This document shows positions 15,956-26,800 of a stretch of DNA of 57,570 bases, in pieces. Position numbers and translations under genes: made by a program. The notes under the pieces are model-generated. The model was not told the DNA's origin, searched no databases, and was given only the letters and a program-made list of their open reading frames with translations. Position 1 is the stretch's first letter. Every line of letters starts with the position of its first letter. This DNA is from Verrucomicrobiota bacterium (lineage in GTDB: Bacteria; Verrucomicrobiota; Verrucomicrobiia; Limisphaerales; VHCN01): positions 1 to 57,570 of the forward strand of contig VHCN01000018.1 of the NCBI GenBank assembly GCA_016871675.1. Reading direction: 5' to 3'.

Positions 15956-17428
15956 TCACGCCAGCACGGGCTTCACGATTTGGGCCTCGTGTTCCACGCC
16001 GGTGAGGCGGTGATCGAGGCCTTGGAACTTGAACGTGAGCCGGCGATGGTCCACGCCCATCAGGTGCAGGATGGTGCCGTTGAGGTCGCGCAAGTGAACG
16101 GGGTTCTCGACGATGTTGTAGCTGAAGTCGTCCGTCTCGCCATAGACCACGCCGCCTTTCACGCCGCCGCCGGCCATCCACATGCAGAAGTTCCGCGGAT
16201 GATGGTCGCGGCCGTATTGGTCTTTCTTGAGCGTGCCCTGCGAATACACGGTGCGCCCGAACTCGCCGCCCCACACGACGAGCGTGTCCTTCAACAGACC
16301 GCGCTCCTTCAAATCCGTGAGCAGCGCGTAGCACGGCTGGTCACTGTCGTTGCACTGGCTCTTGATGTCCTTCGGCAGGTTGCCGTGCTGGTCCCAGCCG
16401 CGGTGGAGGACCTGCACCACGCGAACGTCGCGCTCGGCAAGCCGCCGCGCGAGCAGCGCCGCGTGGGCAAAGGTGCCGGGTTTCGTCACCTCGGGGCCGT
16501 AGCGTTCGAGGATGGGCTTGGGCTCCTTCGAGAGGTCCACAAGCTCGGGCACGCTCGTCTGCATCCGGAAGGCCATCTCGTATTGCGCGATGCGCGTGAG
16601 CGTCTCGGGGTCGTTGTAGCGGTCGTGGTTCAACTGGTTGAGCTTGCCGAGGCCGTCGAGCAGCGCGCGGCGGTTCGCCGGTTCGACACCGGGCGGGTTT
16701 TGGACGAAGAGCACCGGGTCGCCGCCGCTGCGGAGCGCGACGCCGTTGTGGCGCGTGGGCAGGAAGCCGCTGTTCCACATGCGCGTGAAAAGCGCCTGCG
16801 CCGCCGCGCCGCTGGACCAGCTCGGCGTGAGCACGACGAAGCTGGGCAGGTCGTTGTTTTCGCTGCCGAGCCCGTAGCTGAGCCAAGAGCCGAGGCTCGC
16901 GCGGCCGGGCACCTCGCTGCCGGTCATCACGAAGGTGCACGCCGGGTCGTGGTTGATCGCCTCCGTGTGGATGCTGCGGAGGACAGCAAGATCGTCGGCG
17001 ACCTTCGCCGTCCACGGGAGCAGCTCGCTGACCCACGTGCCGCATTGGCCATGTTGCGCGAACTTGAACATCGAGGGCGCGACCGGCAGGCGCGCCTGGC
17101 CGCTGGTCATCGTGGTGATGCGCTGGCCCATGCGGATCGAATCGGGCAAGTCCTTGTCGAAGTTCGCCTCGAGCTTGGGCTTGTAATCCCACATGTCGAT
17201 CTGCGACGGCCCGCCGTTCATGTGCAGGTAAATCAACCGCCTGGCCTTCGGCGCAATGTGCGGCAAACCGGCGAGCGCGGGATGGACACGGGCGATGCCG
17301 TTCTTCTTCGTGGCTGCGGCGAGCGGTGATTCCATCGTCGCGAGCGCGATGGCGCCTGCGCTCAGTCCCGCGCTGCGGAAGAACTGACGGCGCGTGTGAT
17401 GGGCGAGGTAGTCGTTGAGAGGGCTCAT
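15956..17428 (-). CDS. DUF1501 domain protein (Tat-exported)
   Basis: 490 residues. [20 protein letters not shown] is a twin-arginine signal. The mature part has the DUF1501 hallmarks [37 protein letters not shown] and [15 protein letters not shown], then [17 protein letters not shown]. The fold is alkaline phosphatase/sulfatase-like, but the biochemical role is unknown. It starts 10 nt after the stop of the PSCyt/DUF1549/DUF1553 gene, the standard pairing in planctomycetes and verrucomicrobia, where the two are thought to work together outside the cytoplasm on polymers. Confidence 0.95.
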   Translation of the reverse strand: MSPLNDYLAHHTRRQFFRSAGLSAGAIALATMESPLAAATKKNGIARVHPALAGLPHIAPKARRLIYLHMNGGPSQIDMWDYKPKLEANFDKDLPDSIRMGQRITTMTSGQARLPVAPSMFKFAQHGQCGTWVSELLPWTAKVADDLAVLRSIHTEAINHDPACTFVMTGSEVPGRASLGSWLSYGLGSENNDLPSFVVLTPSWSSGAAAQALFTRMWNSGFLPTRHNGVALRSGGDPVLFVQNPPGVEPANRRALLDGLGKLNQLNHDRYNDPETLTRIAQYEMAFRMQTSVPELVDLSKEPKPILERYGPEVTKPGTFAHAALLARRLAERDVRVVQVLHRGWDQHGNLPKDIKSQCNDSDQPCYALLTDLKERGLLKDTLVVWGGEFGRTVYSQGTLKKDQYGRDHHPRNFCMWMAGGGVKGGVVYGETDDFSYNIVENPVHLRDLNGTILHLMGVDHRRLTFKFQGLDHRLTGVEHEAQIVKPVLA

Positions 17429-17438
17429 GGGAAAGTGT

Positions 17439-20400
17439 TCAGTTCTTTGTCACGGCTTCGTCCAGATTCAACAGCATGTTCGCCACGAGCGTGTAGGCGG
17501 CGAGCTCGGCGGGGTCGAGCGCCTCGTCGGGCTTGGAGTCGCCGAAGGTGATGAGCTTCTTCGCCGCGTCGGGGCTTGCCTTGTAGCTCGCAAGCTGGCC
17601 GAAAAAGGTGTCGTAGAGCACGGCGAGCTCGGCCTTCGTCGGCGCGCGCGAGGTCGCGAAACGGAACGCCCACGCGATGCGGTCGCCCGTGGTCGCGCCG
17701 CCTTCCTTCATCATCCGCTGGCCGAACGCCCGCGCAGCCTCGACGTATTGGATGTCGTTCAGCAAGTTCAGGGCCTGAAGCGGCGTGTTGCTGCGCTCGC
17801 GTCGCACACAGAACTGCTCGCGGCTCGGCGCGTCGAAGGTCGTCATCGCCGGCGGCGGCGCGGTGCGCTTGTAGAAGGTGTAGAGGCTGCGGCGATACAA
17901 GGCGTCGCCCGTGTCGCGTTTGTAGGTCTTGGTGTTGCTGCCCGAGTAGGCGACGGGCTCCCAGATGTTGTCGGGCTGATAGGGGCGCACGCCCTTGCCG
18001 CCCATCGTGGGCACGAGCAGGCCGCTCACGTAGAGCGCGGTGTCGCGGATGACCTCGGCGTCGAGGCGGAAGCGCGGGCCGCGTCCGTAGAGCAGGTTCT
18101 CCGGGTCGGCGGCGAGCAGCTTTGGCGTGGCTTTCGAATCCTGCCGGTAAGTCGCGGACATCACGAGCATCTTCACGAAGCGCTTCGTGTCCCACGACTG
18201 CTCTCGGAACGTCACCGCAAGCCAGTCAAGCAGTTCCGGATGGGACGGCGGCATGCCCTGCGCGCCGAAGTCGTTCGCGGTTTTCACGAGGCCCGTGCCG
18301 AAAAACTGCTGCCAGACGCGGTTCACGGTCACGCGCGCGGTCAGCGGATGCTCCGGCGACACGAGCCACCTGGCGAAGGCGAGGCGGTTCGTCGTGTCAG
18401 CCTTCGGCAGCGGCGGCAGGAAGGCCGGCGTGTTTGGAACCACGCGCTCGCCGGGCTTGTTGTATTGGCCGCGAACCATGATGAAACTCTCGCGCGGCTT
18501 TTCGAGGTCCTTCCAGATGAAGGTTGCGGGGATGGCCTTGTCGAACTCCTCGCGCGCCTTGGCGACGGGATCCTTCTCCTTGTGCAGCGTGGCAAAGGCG
18601 GGCTTCGTCGCGTTGCAGACGAACTCGAAATAATAGTCGCGAAGGCGCTGATTCTCCGCGGGCTTCCGGTCCTCGGGCTTTACGGAGCGGAAGAGCCGCT
18701 TCACGTCATCGGGCACGTTGTTGAGCGCCTTGCCCTGGTTTTCCTTCAGCCACACGGCGAGCGACTCGGTCGGGTCCTTGCGCGGGTCGGTCTCGGCCAC
18801 GACGCCGAGCTTGTCCCACGTGACCGTGCCGCCGAACTGGGTGAACGCGACGCCGTCAATCTTCGTGCCCGCCGCGAGCGAGAGTTTCGACGCGGGGAAT
18901 TCGAGGCGCACCCACTCGCCTGACTTAGGCAATGCGCCGAGCGGTTGCTTCTCGGGCGTGCCTTTCCTGCCGTATTCGATCGCGTCCGGGTCGCCCCACA
19001 CGACGCGGTGCGACCACGTGGTCGTGTGGAACTGCACCATGATCGCCTTCGGCGGATTCGCCGGATCGAGGAATGCGTGCACGTAGAACGTGCCGCCCGC
19101 GGGCACGCTGAACGGCGCCGTGATGCCATTGAAGAAATCCTGCGCGAGCCCGGTCGCGGTGCGCTGGATGGCGCGGTTCCCGGCGAAAACCCTGGCGTCT
19201 TTCCCCGTCACCCACGTCAGCGCGGGCGTATCGGGATTGAGGCCCGGCTTCGCGCCGGCGGGGAAGTCGTCGTCCACCCACACCGCCTCGATGCGCTTCA
19301 CCGGCGTGGCGGACGTGACGGACGCGGGGTCGGTGTAAGTGACCTTTGCGAGCGCGGCCTTGATGCGTTGGTCGATTGCGCCGAGCTGCGCGTCGAAGTC
19401 GTCGAGCTTCTTCTGCTGCTCGGGTGACGTGAGCTTGAGGATCGGCGCGGTGAGCAGGATGTTGCCGTCCATCGCGGGATCCGCGCTGCTGTGGAAGAAC
19501 GAGTAGAGGGAGTAAAAGTCGCGCGAGGTGATGGGGTCGAACTTGTGGTCGTGGCAGACGGCGCAGCCCGCGGTCAGGCCCATCCACACCGCGGCGGTGG
19601 TCTCGGCGCGGTCCACGGCGTATCGGAAGATGAACTCCTCATTGATGCTGCCGCCCTCGCTGGTGGTGACATTGCACCGGTTGAAGCCCGTGGCGACGAG
19701 CTGCTCCTGCGTGGGATTCGGCAGCAAGTCGCCCGCAAGCTGCCAGACCGTGAACTGGTCGAACGGCAGGTTGTCGTTGAAGGCTTTCACCACCCAGTCG
19801 CGATACGGCCAGATGGATCGTTCGTTGTCGAGGTGCAGCCCGTGCGTGTCGCCGTAGCGCGCGGCGTCGAGCCAGTAACGCGCCATGTGCTCGCCGTAGC
19901 GTGGCGACTTGAGCAGGCGGTCCACGACGCGCTCGTAGGCGTCGGGTGATTTGTCGGCGAGGAACGCGTCCACCTCGGCGGGCGTGGGCGGAAAGCCTGT
20001 GAGATCGAACGTCACGCGGCGGATGAGAATCTCGCGGCTGGCCTCGGGCGAATTGCCGGGGCCTTTCTCGGCGAGCTTGGCGGCGATGAAGTTGTCGATC
20101 GGGCTTTGAACCTTGAACTTTGCACTTTGCACTTTCGGCACCGCCGGCATCACCGGCGCGGTGAACGACCAGTGGCCTTTGAAAGTCGCGCCCTCCTCGA
20201 TCCACTGCTTGAGCAACGCGATTTGGTGCGGCGAGAGTTTCTTGTGCGACTCGGCGGGCGGCATCAGGTCGTCCGGGTCCTTCGTCGTGATGCGGTGCCA
20301 GAGCCCGGACTGCTTGAGATTCCGCGGCGTGATCGCGGGCTTGACGTCGCGATTGGCGAGCGCGCTGTCCTGCGTGTCGAGGCGGAGCTTGGCCTTCCGC

Positions 20401-20570
20401 TTCTTCTCATCCGGGCCGTGGCAGGCGTAGCAGTTGTCCGACAGGATGGGGCGGATGTCGCGGTTGTAGTCCACCTTGCGCGCCGCGGCAGCCGGGGCGC
20501 GGGTGGAGCCGGGTGCGGCCAGCAGCACGAGCAGGACGACGCGGACGATTCGAGTCTCAAGTCTCGTCAT
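17439..20570 (-). CDS. PSCyt1-DUF1549-DUF1553 (planctomycete-type cytochrome C) protein
   Basis: 1043 residues from ATG 20570, with a signal peptide ([20 protein letters not shown]). Heme-binding CYACH is at 47-51 ([20 protein letters not shown]), followed by the [20 protein letters not shown] part of PSCyt1. DUF1549 follows ([32 protein letters not shown]), then an unusual middle insert with a carbohydrate-binding-like segment, and DUF1553 at the C-terminus ([20 protein letters not shown], [21 protein letters not shown]). A heptanucleotide tract encodes [12 protein letters not shown] between the first two domains. Partner of the DUF1501 protein downstream. The reading frame stays open to 21065, but that part lies opposite the protease gene. 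Confidence 0.93.
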   Translation of the reverse strand: MTRLETRIVRVVLLVLLAAPGSTRAPAAAARKVDYNRDIRPILSDNCYACHGPDEKKRKAKLRLDTQDSALANRDVKPAITPRNLKQSGLWHRITTKDPDDLMPPAESHKKLSPHQIALLKQWIEEGATFKGHWSFTAPVMPAVPKVQSAKFKVQSPIDNFIAAKLAEKGPGNSPEASREILIRRVTFDLTGFPPTPAEVDAFLADKSPDAYERVVDRLLKSPRYGEHMARYWLDAARYGDTHGLHLDNERSIWPYRDWVVKAFNDNLPFDQFTVWQLAGDLLPNPTQEQLVATGFNRCNVTTSEGGSINEEFIFRYAVDRAETTAAVWMGLTAGCAVCHDHKFDPITSRDFYSLYSFFHSSADPAMDGNILLTAPILKLTSPEQQKKLDDFDAQLGAIDQRIKAALAKVTYTDPASVTSATPVKRIEAVWVDDDFPAGAKPGLNPDTPALTWVTGKDARVFAGNRAIQRTATGLAQDFFNGITAPFSVPAGGTFYVHAFLDPANPPKAIMVQFHTTTWSHRVVWGDPDAIEYGRKGTPEKQPLGALPKSGEWVRLEFPASKLSLAAGTKIDGVAFTQFGGTVTWDKLGVVAETDPRKDPTESLAVWLKENQGKALNNVPDDVKRLFRSVKPEDRKPAENQRLRDYYFEFVCNATKPAFATLHKEKDPVAKAREEFDKAIPATFIWKDLEKPRESFIMVRGQYNKPGERVVPNTPAFLPPLPKADTTNRLAFARWLVSPEHPLTARVTVNRVWQQFFGTGLVKTANDFGAQGMPPSHPELLDWLAVTFREQSWDTKRFVKMLVMSATYRQDSKATPKLLAADPENLLYGRGPRFRLDAEVIRDTALYVSGLLVPTMGGKGVRPYQPDNIWEPVAYSGSNTKTYKRDTGDALYRRSLYTFYKRTAPPPAMTTFDAPSREQFCVRRERSNTPLQALNLLNDIQYVEAARAFGQRMMKEGGATTGDRIAWAFRFATSRAPTKAELAVLYDTFFGQLASYKASPDAAKKLITFGDSKPDEALDPAELAAYTLVANMLLNLDEAVTKN
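20104..20138. repeat. In-frame heptanucleotide tract (CTTTGAA/CTTTGCA)
   Basis: Five consecutive units on the plus strand: CTTTGAA, CCTTGAA, CTTTGCA, CTTTGCA, CTTTCGG. Seven bases is not a multiple of three, so the encoded peptide [11 protein letters not shown] repeats every seven residues. It falls in the linker between the PSCyt1 and DUF1549 domains of the minus-strand gene, where it can be tolerated. Confidence 0.7.
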
Positions 20571-20765
20571 AAAGGCAACCACTTTGACCCCGCGGATTCT
20601 CGCGTCATTCAAGACGACGCCATTCCGGCGAACGAACGGAGTGCGGTCGCCTCGAACCGTAGCCGCACCGTCGATTCTTCCGCAAGCGCGAGGTGATGCC
20701 CGGACGAGTCCCAGCTTCCGGCCAAAGTGCTTGACCCTCGCAAACCGCACCCACATCTTCGCCGC

Positions 20766-22229
20766 GTGAATTTCATTTCCCGATGCGTGTCCGCCTTCGT
20801 TGTCGCGCTGTTGCCCGGCGTCCACCCGCTCGCGGCCGAGGAACCGGAGCGGTCGGTCGTGCAGATCATCACCTTCAGCCAGACGCCGTCGTGGGATGCG
20901 CCGTGGCGCTTCGACAGCGTGCGGCGCGGGACGGGGACGGGCTTCGTGATCCGCGGCCGGCGCATCGTGACCAACGCGCACGTGGTGAGCTGGGCGCGGC
21001 AGATTCTCATCCGCAAGCATCAGGACCCGCGGCCGTATCTCGCGCGAGTGGCGTTCATCGGGCATGATTGCGACCTCGCGGTGCTCGAGGTGGACGGCGC
21101 GGATTTCTTCAGCGGACTCGAGGCGCTGGAAGTCGGCGAGTTGCCCAAGGTCCGCTCAACGGTGGTCACCTATGGCTACCCGGCCGGCGGCGAGCAAATC
21201 TCCTACACACGCGGCGTGGTGTCGCGCATCGAGGTGCAGCCTTACGTGCACGGGGGCAACCGCTCGTTCCTCGCCGTGCAAACCGACGCCGCGATCAACC
21301 CCGGCAACAGCGGCGGCCCGGTGATTCAAGAGGACAAGGTCGTCGGCGTCGCGTTCCAAGGCACGCCCGGACTCGAAAACGCCGGCTTCTTCATCCCGCC
21401 GCCGGTGATCCAGCATTTCCTCAAGGACATCGAGGACGGCAAGTATCACGGGTTTCCGTCCACGGGCGCGCGCTTCGTTCCGATGCAGAACCCGGCGTAT
21501 CGCCGCTTCCTCAAACTTCCGGACAACGCCGTGGGCGCGCGCGTGGACAACCTCTTCGACACGACCGACGCGGCGAAGGCGTTGCGGCTCGACGACGTGG
21601 TGCTGCAAGTCGGCGGCTACACCATCGGCAGCGACAGCACGGTGCTCTACCAGGGAAATCGCGTGCAGATGGCCGTGGCGTTCCAGGGTGCGCAGCACGG
21701 CGACGCCGTGCCGGTGAAAGTCTGGCGCGCCGGAAGCGAACTCACGCTGTCGGTGCCGATGCAAGTCAGCACGAACGACACGCGCACCGGCAACCAACAC
21801 GACACGCCGCCGCGCTACTTCGTCTACGGCGGGCTTGTCTTCACGCCGCTGAGCCTCGACTACCTGAAAACCTTCGGCCGCAATTGGAGCGACGCCGCAA
21901 GCTCCGAGTTGATCTATAACCTGATGTATCGCCGCTTCGAATCGCCCGGCTCCTCGCGGCCCGAGCCCATCGTGCTCACCCAAGTCCTCCAGCATCCGGC
22001 CAACGCCAACTTCCGCGTGCCCGGCCGCGCGCTCGTGGACCGCATCAACGGCATCCAGGTCGACCGGCTCGAGGACGTCATCCGCGCGCTCGAGTCCGCG
22101 AAGGGCACCCAGCACGTGTTCGAGTTCATGCCCAAGAACACGCTCGAGTGCCTCAGCCGCGAGGAGGCCGAGAAAGCCAACGCCGACATCCTCAAGACCT
22201 ACAGCATCATGAAGGACCGGAGGTTGTGA
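20766..22229 (+). CDS. Trypsin-like serine protease with PDZ domains (HtrA/DegP-like)
   Basis: 487 residues from GTG 20766, which gives a signal peptide (NFISRCVSAFVVALLPGVHP then LAAEE). The catalytic triad is intact: H72 in VTNAHVV, D103 in GHDCDLAVLEV, S182 in NPGNSGGPVI. After the protease domain come PDZ-like segments (ALRLDDVVLQVGGYTIGSDS and LVDRINGIQVDRLEDVIRAL). Likely a periplasmic quality-control protease. It is followed after 47 nt by a paralogue without the triad. An ATG at 20727 is also in frame but would precede the signal peptide with a charged tail. Confidence 0.9.
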   Translation: MNFISRCVSAFVVALLPGVHPLAAEEPERSVVQIITFSQTPSWDAPWRFDSVRRGTGTGFVIRGRRIVTNAHVVSWARQILIRKHQDPRPYLARVAFIGHDCDLAVLEVDGADFFSGLEALEVGELPKVRSTVVTYGYPAGGEQISYTRGVVSRIEVQPYVHGGNRSFLAVQTDAAINPGNSGGPVIQEDKVVGVAFQGTPGLENAGFFIPPPVIQHFLKDIEDGKYHGFPSTGARFVPMQNPAYRRFLKLPDNAVGARVDNLFDTTDAAKALRLDDVVLQVGGYTIGSDSTVLYQGNRVQMAVAFQGAQHGDAVPVKVWRAGSELTLSVPMQVSTNDTRTGNQHDTPPRYFVYGGLVFTPLSLDYLKTFGRNWSDAASSELIYNLMYRRFESPGSSRPEPIVLTQVLQHPANANFRVPGRALVDRINGIQVDRLEDVIRALESAKGTQHVFEFMPKNTLECLSREEAEKANADILKTYSIMKDRRL

Positions 22230-22276
22230 ACGACGACCGCTCGTCGAGAAACCCCGCGACGCATTTGAAACGAGAA

Positions 22277-23803
22277 ATGAACACCCCATGCCCAGCTTCG
22301 AAAGTCCGGGCCGGAAGCCGCCGCGCCTTCCTCGCCATCGCGTCTTGGGCCCTCGCCGCTCACGGGTCACTGGTTGCAGGCCATTCCCAATCCGCGCCGA
22401 AGTGGGACGCCAGCCTCGTCACGCTCGAAGCCACGCACCAGCAACACGACCACTTCCAGCCGTGGCAGCGCCGCTCGCGCACCGTCCAGAAGTCCGCGCT
22501 CGTCGTCGGCCCCCGCGAGTTGCTCACCACCGCCGAGGAACTCAACGACCTCACCGTGCTGCGCCTCCAAAAGAACGGCCGCGGCAAATGGGTCGCCGGC
22601 AAGCTCGAGTGGATTGATTACCACGCCAACCTCGCCGTGCTCTCGTGCGACGACGCCGGCTTCTGGCAGGGCCTCAAGCCCGCCGAGCTCGCGCCCAAGC
22701 CCGTGCGCGAAAACCTCCAGCTCATCCGCTGGAAAAACGGCACGCTTGAAACTCGAAAGGCCGAGTTCAACCAGTTCAACGTGGACGACGGCCGGCTCAC
22801 CTTCATCAACCACCTGCAGATGGACGTCGGCACGGAAATGAACGCCGTCGGCTGGGCCGAGCCGCTCGTTTCCGGCCGCAAGGTCACCGGCATCGCCAGC
22901 GCGCAGACCGGCAACAACGTGCGCGTCATTCCCGCGAGCTTCATCGCGCCCATCCTCGACGCGCGGCGCAAAGGCGGCTTCCGTGGCCTGGGCTACTTCC
23001 CGTTCGTGTGGCAGCCGACCGAGAACCCCGAGGTTCACAAACACCTCAAGCTCGACGGCGAGTCCCGCGGCGTGGTCGTCATCGAGGTGCCGCCCGTCGC
23101 CGGCGACGAACCCGTGCTGCAACCGCGCGACCTCATCCTGCAAGTCGAGGGGTTCGACGTGGACTTGCAGGGCTTCTACGTGGACCCCGACTGCGGCCCG
23201 CTGATGATCGAGAACCTCGCAACCCGGCGGAAGTTCGCCGGCGACGAGGTCCGCATGAAAATCTGGCGCGACGGCAAACTGCTCGACGTGAAGTATCGCC
23301 TCCCGCGCGTCGAGTATTCGCACAAGCTCCTGCCCGAACACCTCTTCGACCAGGCGCCCGAGTATCTCATCGCCGGCGGGCTCGTGTTCCAGCCGCTCTC
23401 AAACGCCTACCTCCGCGGCTTCGGCGCGGACTGGAAACGCGTCGCGCCATTTCGCCTGAACTACTTCAACAAGGAAAACCCGACCAAGGAGCGCCCCTCA
23501 CTCGTGTTCCTCTCGCTCGTGCTGCCCGACCCCTACAACCTCGGCTACACCGACGGCCGCTTCCTCGTGGTGGACACCGTGAACGCCCGGAAAGTGAGCA
23601 AAGTCGCCGACGTGCAGGAGGCGCTCAAGTTCCCGCAGGACGGCTATCACGTGATCGAGTTCATGCGGAGCGACGGTCTGCGCCGCATGGTGCTCGACGC
23701 CGCCGGGATGAAAGCCGCCACCGACCGCGTGCTCCGGCTCTACCAGATTCCCGCCGCCGAGAGCATCCTCAAGCCCGCGGGCAGCGTGGCGCTGGCGCGG
23801 TAG
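22277..23803 (+). CDS. PDZ-domain pseudoprotease, paralogue of the upstream HtrA-like protein
   Basis: 508 residues with a signal peptide (SRRAFLAIASWALAAHGSLV). It aligns by position with the upstream protease, but the key sites are altered: TNAHVV becomes TTAEELND (His lost), HDCDLAVLEV becomes YHANLAVLSC (catalytic Asp lost), and GNSGGP is absent around VSGRKVTGIASAQTGNN. The PDZ-like parts remain (VLQPRDLILQVEGFDV; FLVVDTVNARKVSKVADVQE), as does the LIAGGLVFQPLSNAYLRGFG block equivalent to YGGLVFTPLSLDYLKTFG next door. Likely a substrate-binding or regulatory partner of the active protease. Confidence 0.82.
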   Translation: MNTPCPASKVRAGSRRAFLAIASWALAAHGSLVAGHSQSAPKWDASLVTLEATHQQHDHFQPWQRRSRTVQKSALVVGPRELLTTAEELNDLTVLRLQKNGRGKWVAGKLEWIDYHANLAVLSCDDAGFWQGLKPAELAPKPVRENLQLIRWKNGTLETRKAEFNQFNVDDGRLTFINHLQMDVGTEMNAVGWAEPLVSGRKVTGIASAQTGNNVRVIPASFIAPILDARRKGGFRGLGYFPFVWQPTENPEVHKHLKLDGESRGVVVIEVPPVAGDEPVLQPRDLILQVEGFDVDLQGFYVDPDCGPLMIENLATRRKFAGDEVRMKIWRDGKLLDVKYRLPRVEYSHKLLPEHLFDQAPEYLIAGGLVFQPLSNAYLRGFGADWKRVAPFRLNYFNKENPTKERPSLVFLSLVLPDPYNLGYTDGRFLVVDTVNARKVSKVADVQEALKFPQDGYHVIEFMRSDGLRRMVLDAAGMKAATDRVLRLYQIPAAESILKPAGSVALAR

Positions 23804-23839
23804 TGGCCGGTCACGGGAAGAATCGGAAGCAGATCAAGC

Positions 23840-26800
23840 TCAAGGCGTGCTTGTCGCCGCGCCGCTTCCCAAGTCCGCCTGGCGCTTCACCACGGGTTCC
23901 AGCCGCTCCGGGACGGCGGGCGCGGGTTCGTGCCTGGCGCGCGGTTCCGCGCCGCCTTCACCGTGGCCGCTGGCTTTGCGCGCGAGTTTCTTCCATTGAA
24001 ACAATCCGCCGATGTCGTCGAGCAGCGAGTAGGCGACGGGTGTGACGAGCAGCGTGAGCAGCAGGCAGAGGGACTGTCCACCGATCACCACCACGGCGAC
24101 CGCGCGGCGTTCCTCGGCGCCGGGACCCGTGCCGACGGCGAGCGGAAGCATGCCGGCCACGAGCGTGAGCGTGGTCATCAGGATGGGCCGCAGCCGGTCG
24201 CGATTGGCGAGCAGGATGGCTTGCAATCGCTCCATGCCCTGCCGGCGGAGGTTGTTCATGTGGTCGATCTGGAGGATGGCGTTCTTCTTCACCACGCCGA
24301 AGAGCACGAGCAGGCCGAGCGCAGAGTAGAGGTTGAGCGAGTTGTCGCTGATCCACAGCGAGAAGAGCGCGAACGGCAGCGACAGCGGCAGCGAGAGCAG
24401 GATGGTGAACGGGTGGACGAGGCTCTCGTATTGCGACGCGAGGATCATATACATGAAGATGACCGAGAGCAGGAATGCCCACAGGAATTCGCGGAAGGTG
24501 TTCTCGAGCTCGCGCCCGCGGCCGGAGACTTTCGTCGTGTAAGTCGGCGGCAGGTTCATCTCATGGAAGGTCTTGTTGAGCGCGTCGAGGCGGTCGCGCA
24601 AGGCGTAGCCCGGCGCGATGCCCGCGCGCAGGCTCACCTGCCGCTGGCGGTCGAGGCGGTCGATGCGCGACGCGGTCGTGCCGGGCACGATGCGCACGAG
24701 GTTGTCGAGCCGCGCAAGTCCGCCATCGTGGCGGGGAACGTAGAGGCGTGAGATCGTGCTGGCGTCGTTGCGGCCGCCGTCCTTCACGCGCAGTTGCACG
24801 TCGTAATCGTCGCCCACGCTCAGGTCGCGGAAGCGCGACACGCGGTCGTCGCCGCCGACCATGATGCGCAGCGCGCTCGCGATGTCCTGCACGTCCACGC
24901 CGAGCGCCGCGGCGCGTGCGCGGTCGATCTCCACGCGCAGTTCGGGCTTGTCGAGCTTGAGCGTGGTGTCGGCGTCCACGATGCCGAGGTCCGCGGACTT
25001 CTTGCGCAGTTCCTCCGCGTAGACGGCGAGGGATTCGAGCTCGGGGCCGAGGATGTTGAAGTCAATCTCGTAGCTCGGCCCGCCGAGGCTGATCGAGCTG
25101 GAGCCGGCGCGGACGGAAATGCGCACGCCGGGAATCGCCCGGAGCCGCTTGCGCGCTTCCTGCGCCACGTCGCGCTGCGAGTAGTTGCCCTTGAAGGCAT
25201 CCATCGGGCTGGACGAAAACAGCCGGCGCCAGTGGAACGTGCGCTCCTTGTGCGGCACGAGGCGGCAGTAGAGGCGGGCGTAATTCGGCCCGCCCATGCG
25301 GCTGGAGCCGGTGCTCGCGAGGACGAGCTTGATTTGCGGCATCTGGCTCACGATGGCCTCGGCGGCGCGCGTGACCTCGTCCATCGCGGCGAGACTCGTG
25401 CCTTCCCGGGCGGTGAAGCTGATCTCGAGTTCCCCTTCGTCGGTGTTGCCCGGCGTGAATTCCTGCTTGAGCACCTTGTAGAGCGGGAAGCTCGTCGCCA
25501 TCACGCCCGCGGCGAGCACGACGACGATCCAGCGTTGCCGCATGGAGAAGCCCAGCACCGCCATGTAGGCGCGATCAATCCATGAGTAGAAGCCGCCCCG
25601 CGACTTCGGCCCGCCGTGCCGGCCCGCCTTCACCCTGCCGAGGCTGAACAGCCGCGCGCTCATCGTGGGCGTGAGCGTGAAGCTCACCAGCAGGCTCACA
25701 AGAACCGCCACCGCCGCCGTGATGCCGAACTGGAACAGGAACCGCCCCGCGATGCTGGACATGAACGACACCGGCACGAAAATCACCACGAGGCTCAGCG
25801 TCGTCGCGAGCACCGCGAGCCCGATTTCCTTGGTTGCCTCGCGCGCGGCGGTGAAGGAGTCCATCCCCTTCTCCTCGACGAAGCGGAAGATGTTCTCGAG
25901 CACGACGATGGCGTCATCAATGACGATGCCGACCATGAGCACCAGCGCGAGCATCGTCACGCTGTTGAGCGTGAAGTTCATCGCCCACATCATGCCGAAG
26001 GTCGAGATGACCGACGCCGGGATGGCGATGGCGGCGATGATCGTCGCGCGCCAGCTTCGCATGAACGCAAACACCACGAGGCTCGCGAGCAGGCTGCCGA
26101 GGATCAAGTGCGCCTTGATCTCGTGCAGCGCCTCGTAAATGTAGCGCGACTGGTCCTCGATCACCTCGAAGCGCACGTCGGCCGGCAGTTGCGACGCCAC
26201 GTAGGGCAGCTTTGTCTTCACGCCCTCGATCACGTTCACGGCGTTCGCGTCGGACTGGCGTCGGATCTCGAGCGAGACGGATTCCTGCCCGTTGAGGCGC
26301 GACATGGAACGCTGCTCCTTGGTGCCGTCCTCCGCCCAGCCGACGTCGCGCACGCGGACGGGCGAACCGTTGCGCGTGGCGATGACGATGTCGTTGAACT
26401 CCGCCGGGTCGGTGACGCGGCCGACGGTGCGGAGCGTCTGCTCGCGCACGGGGTCGGTGACGTTGCCGCCGGGGATGTTGACGTTCTGGCGCGCGATGGC
26501 GTTCCGGACGTCGGTGACCGGTATCTGGTAGGCCGCGAGCCGGTCGGCATCGATCCACACGCTGATGGCCCGGTGCAATCCGCCTCGGACCTCGACTTCA
26601 CCGACGCCGAGCACGCGCTCGAGATGGACTTTTGCAATCTTCTCCGCGAGCTCCGTGAGTTCGCGGCGCGAGCGCGGGCCGGTGAGCGCGAGCGACATCA
26701 CCGGCGAGCGGTCGGAGTCAAACTTCGACACCATCGGCGGGTCAACGTCGCGCGGGAGTTCGTCGCCGAGCAGCGCGATGCGATTGCGGACGTCCTCCGT

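Noticed and set aside
17439-21065. A longer start for the PSCyt/DUF1549 protein (about 165 extra residues)
   Set aside because: The extra part is opposite the HtrA-like gene, lacks family similarity and would place the signal peptide internally.
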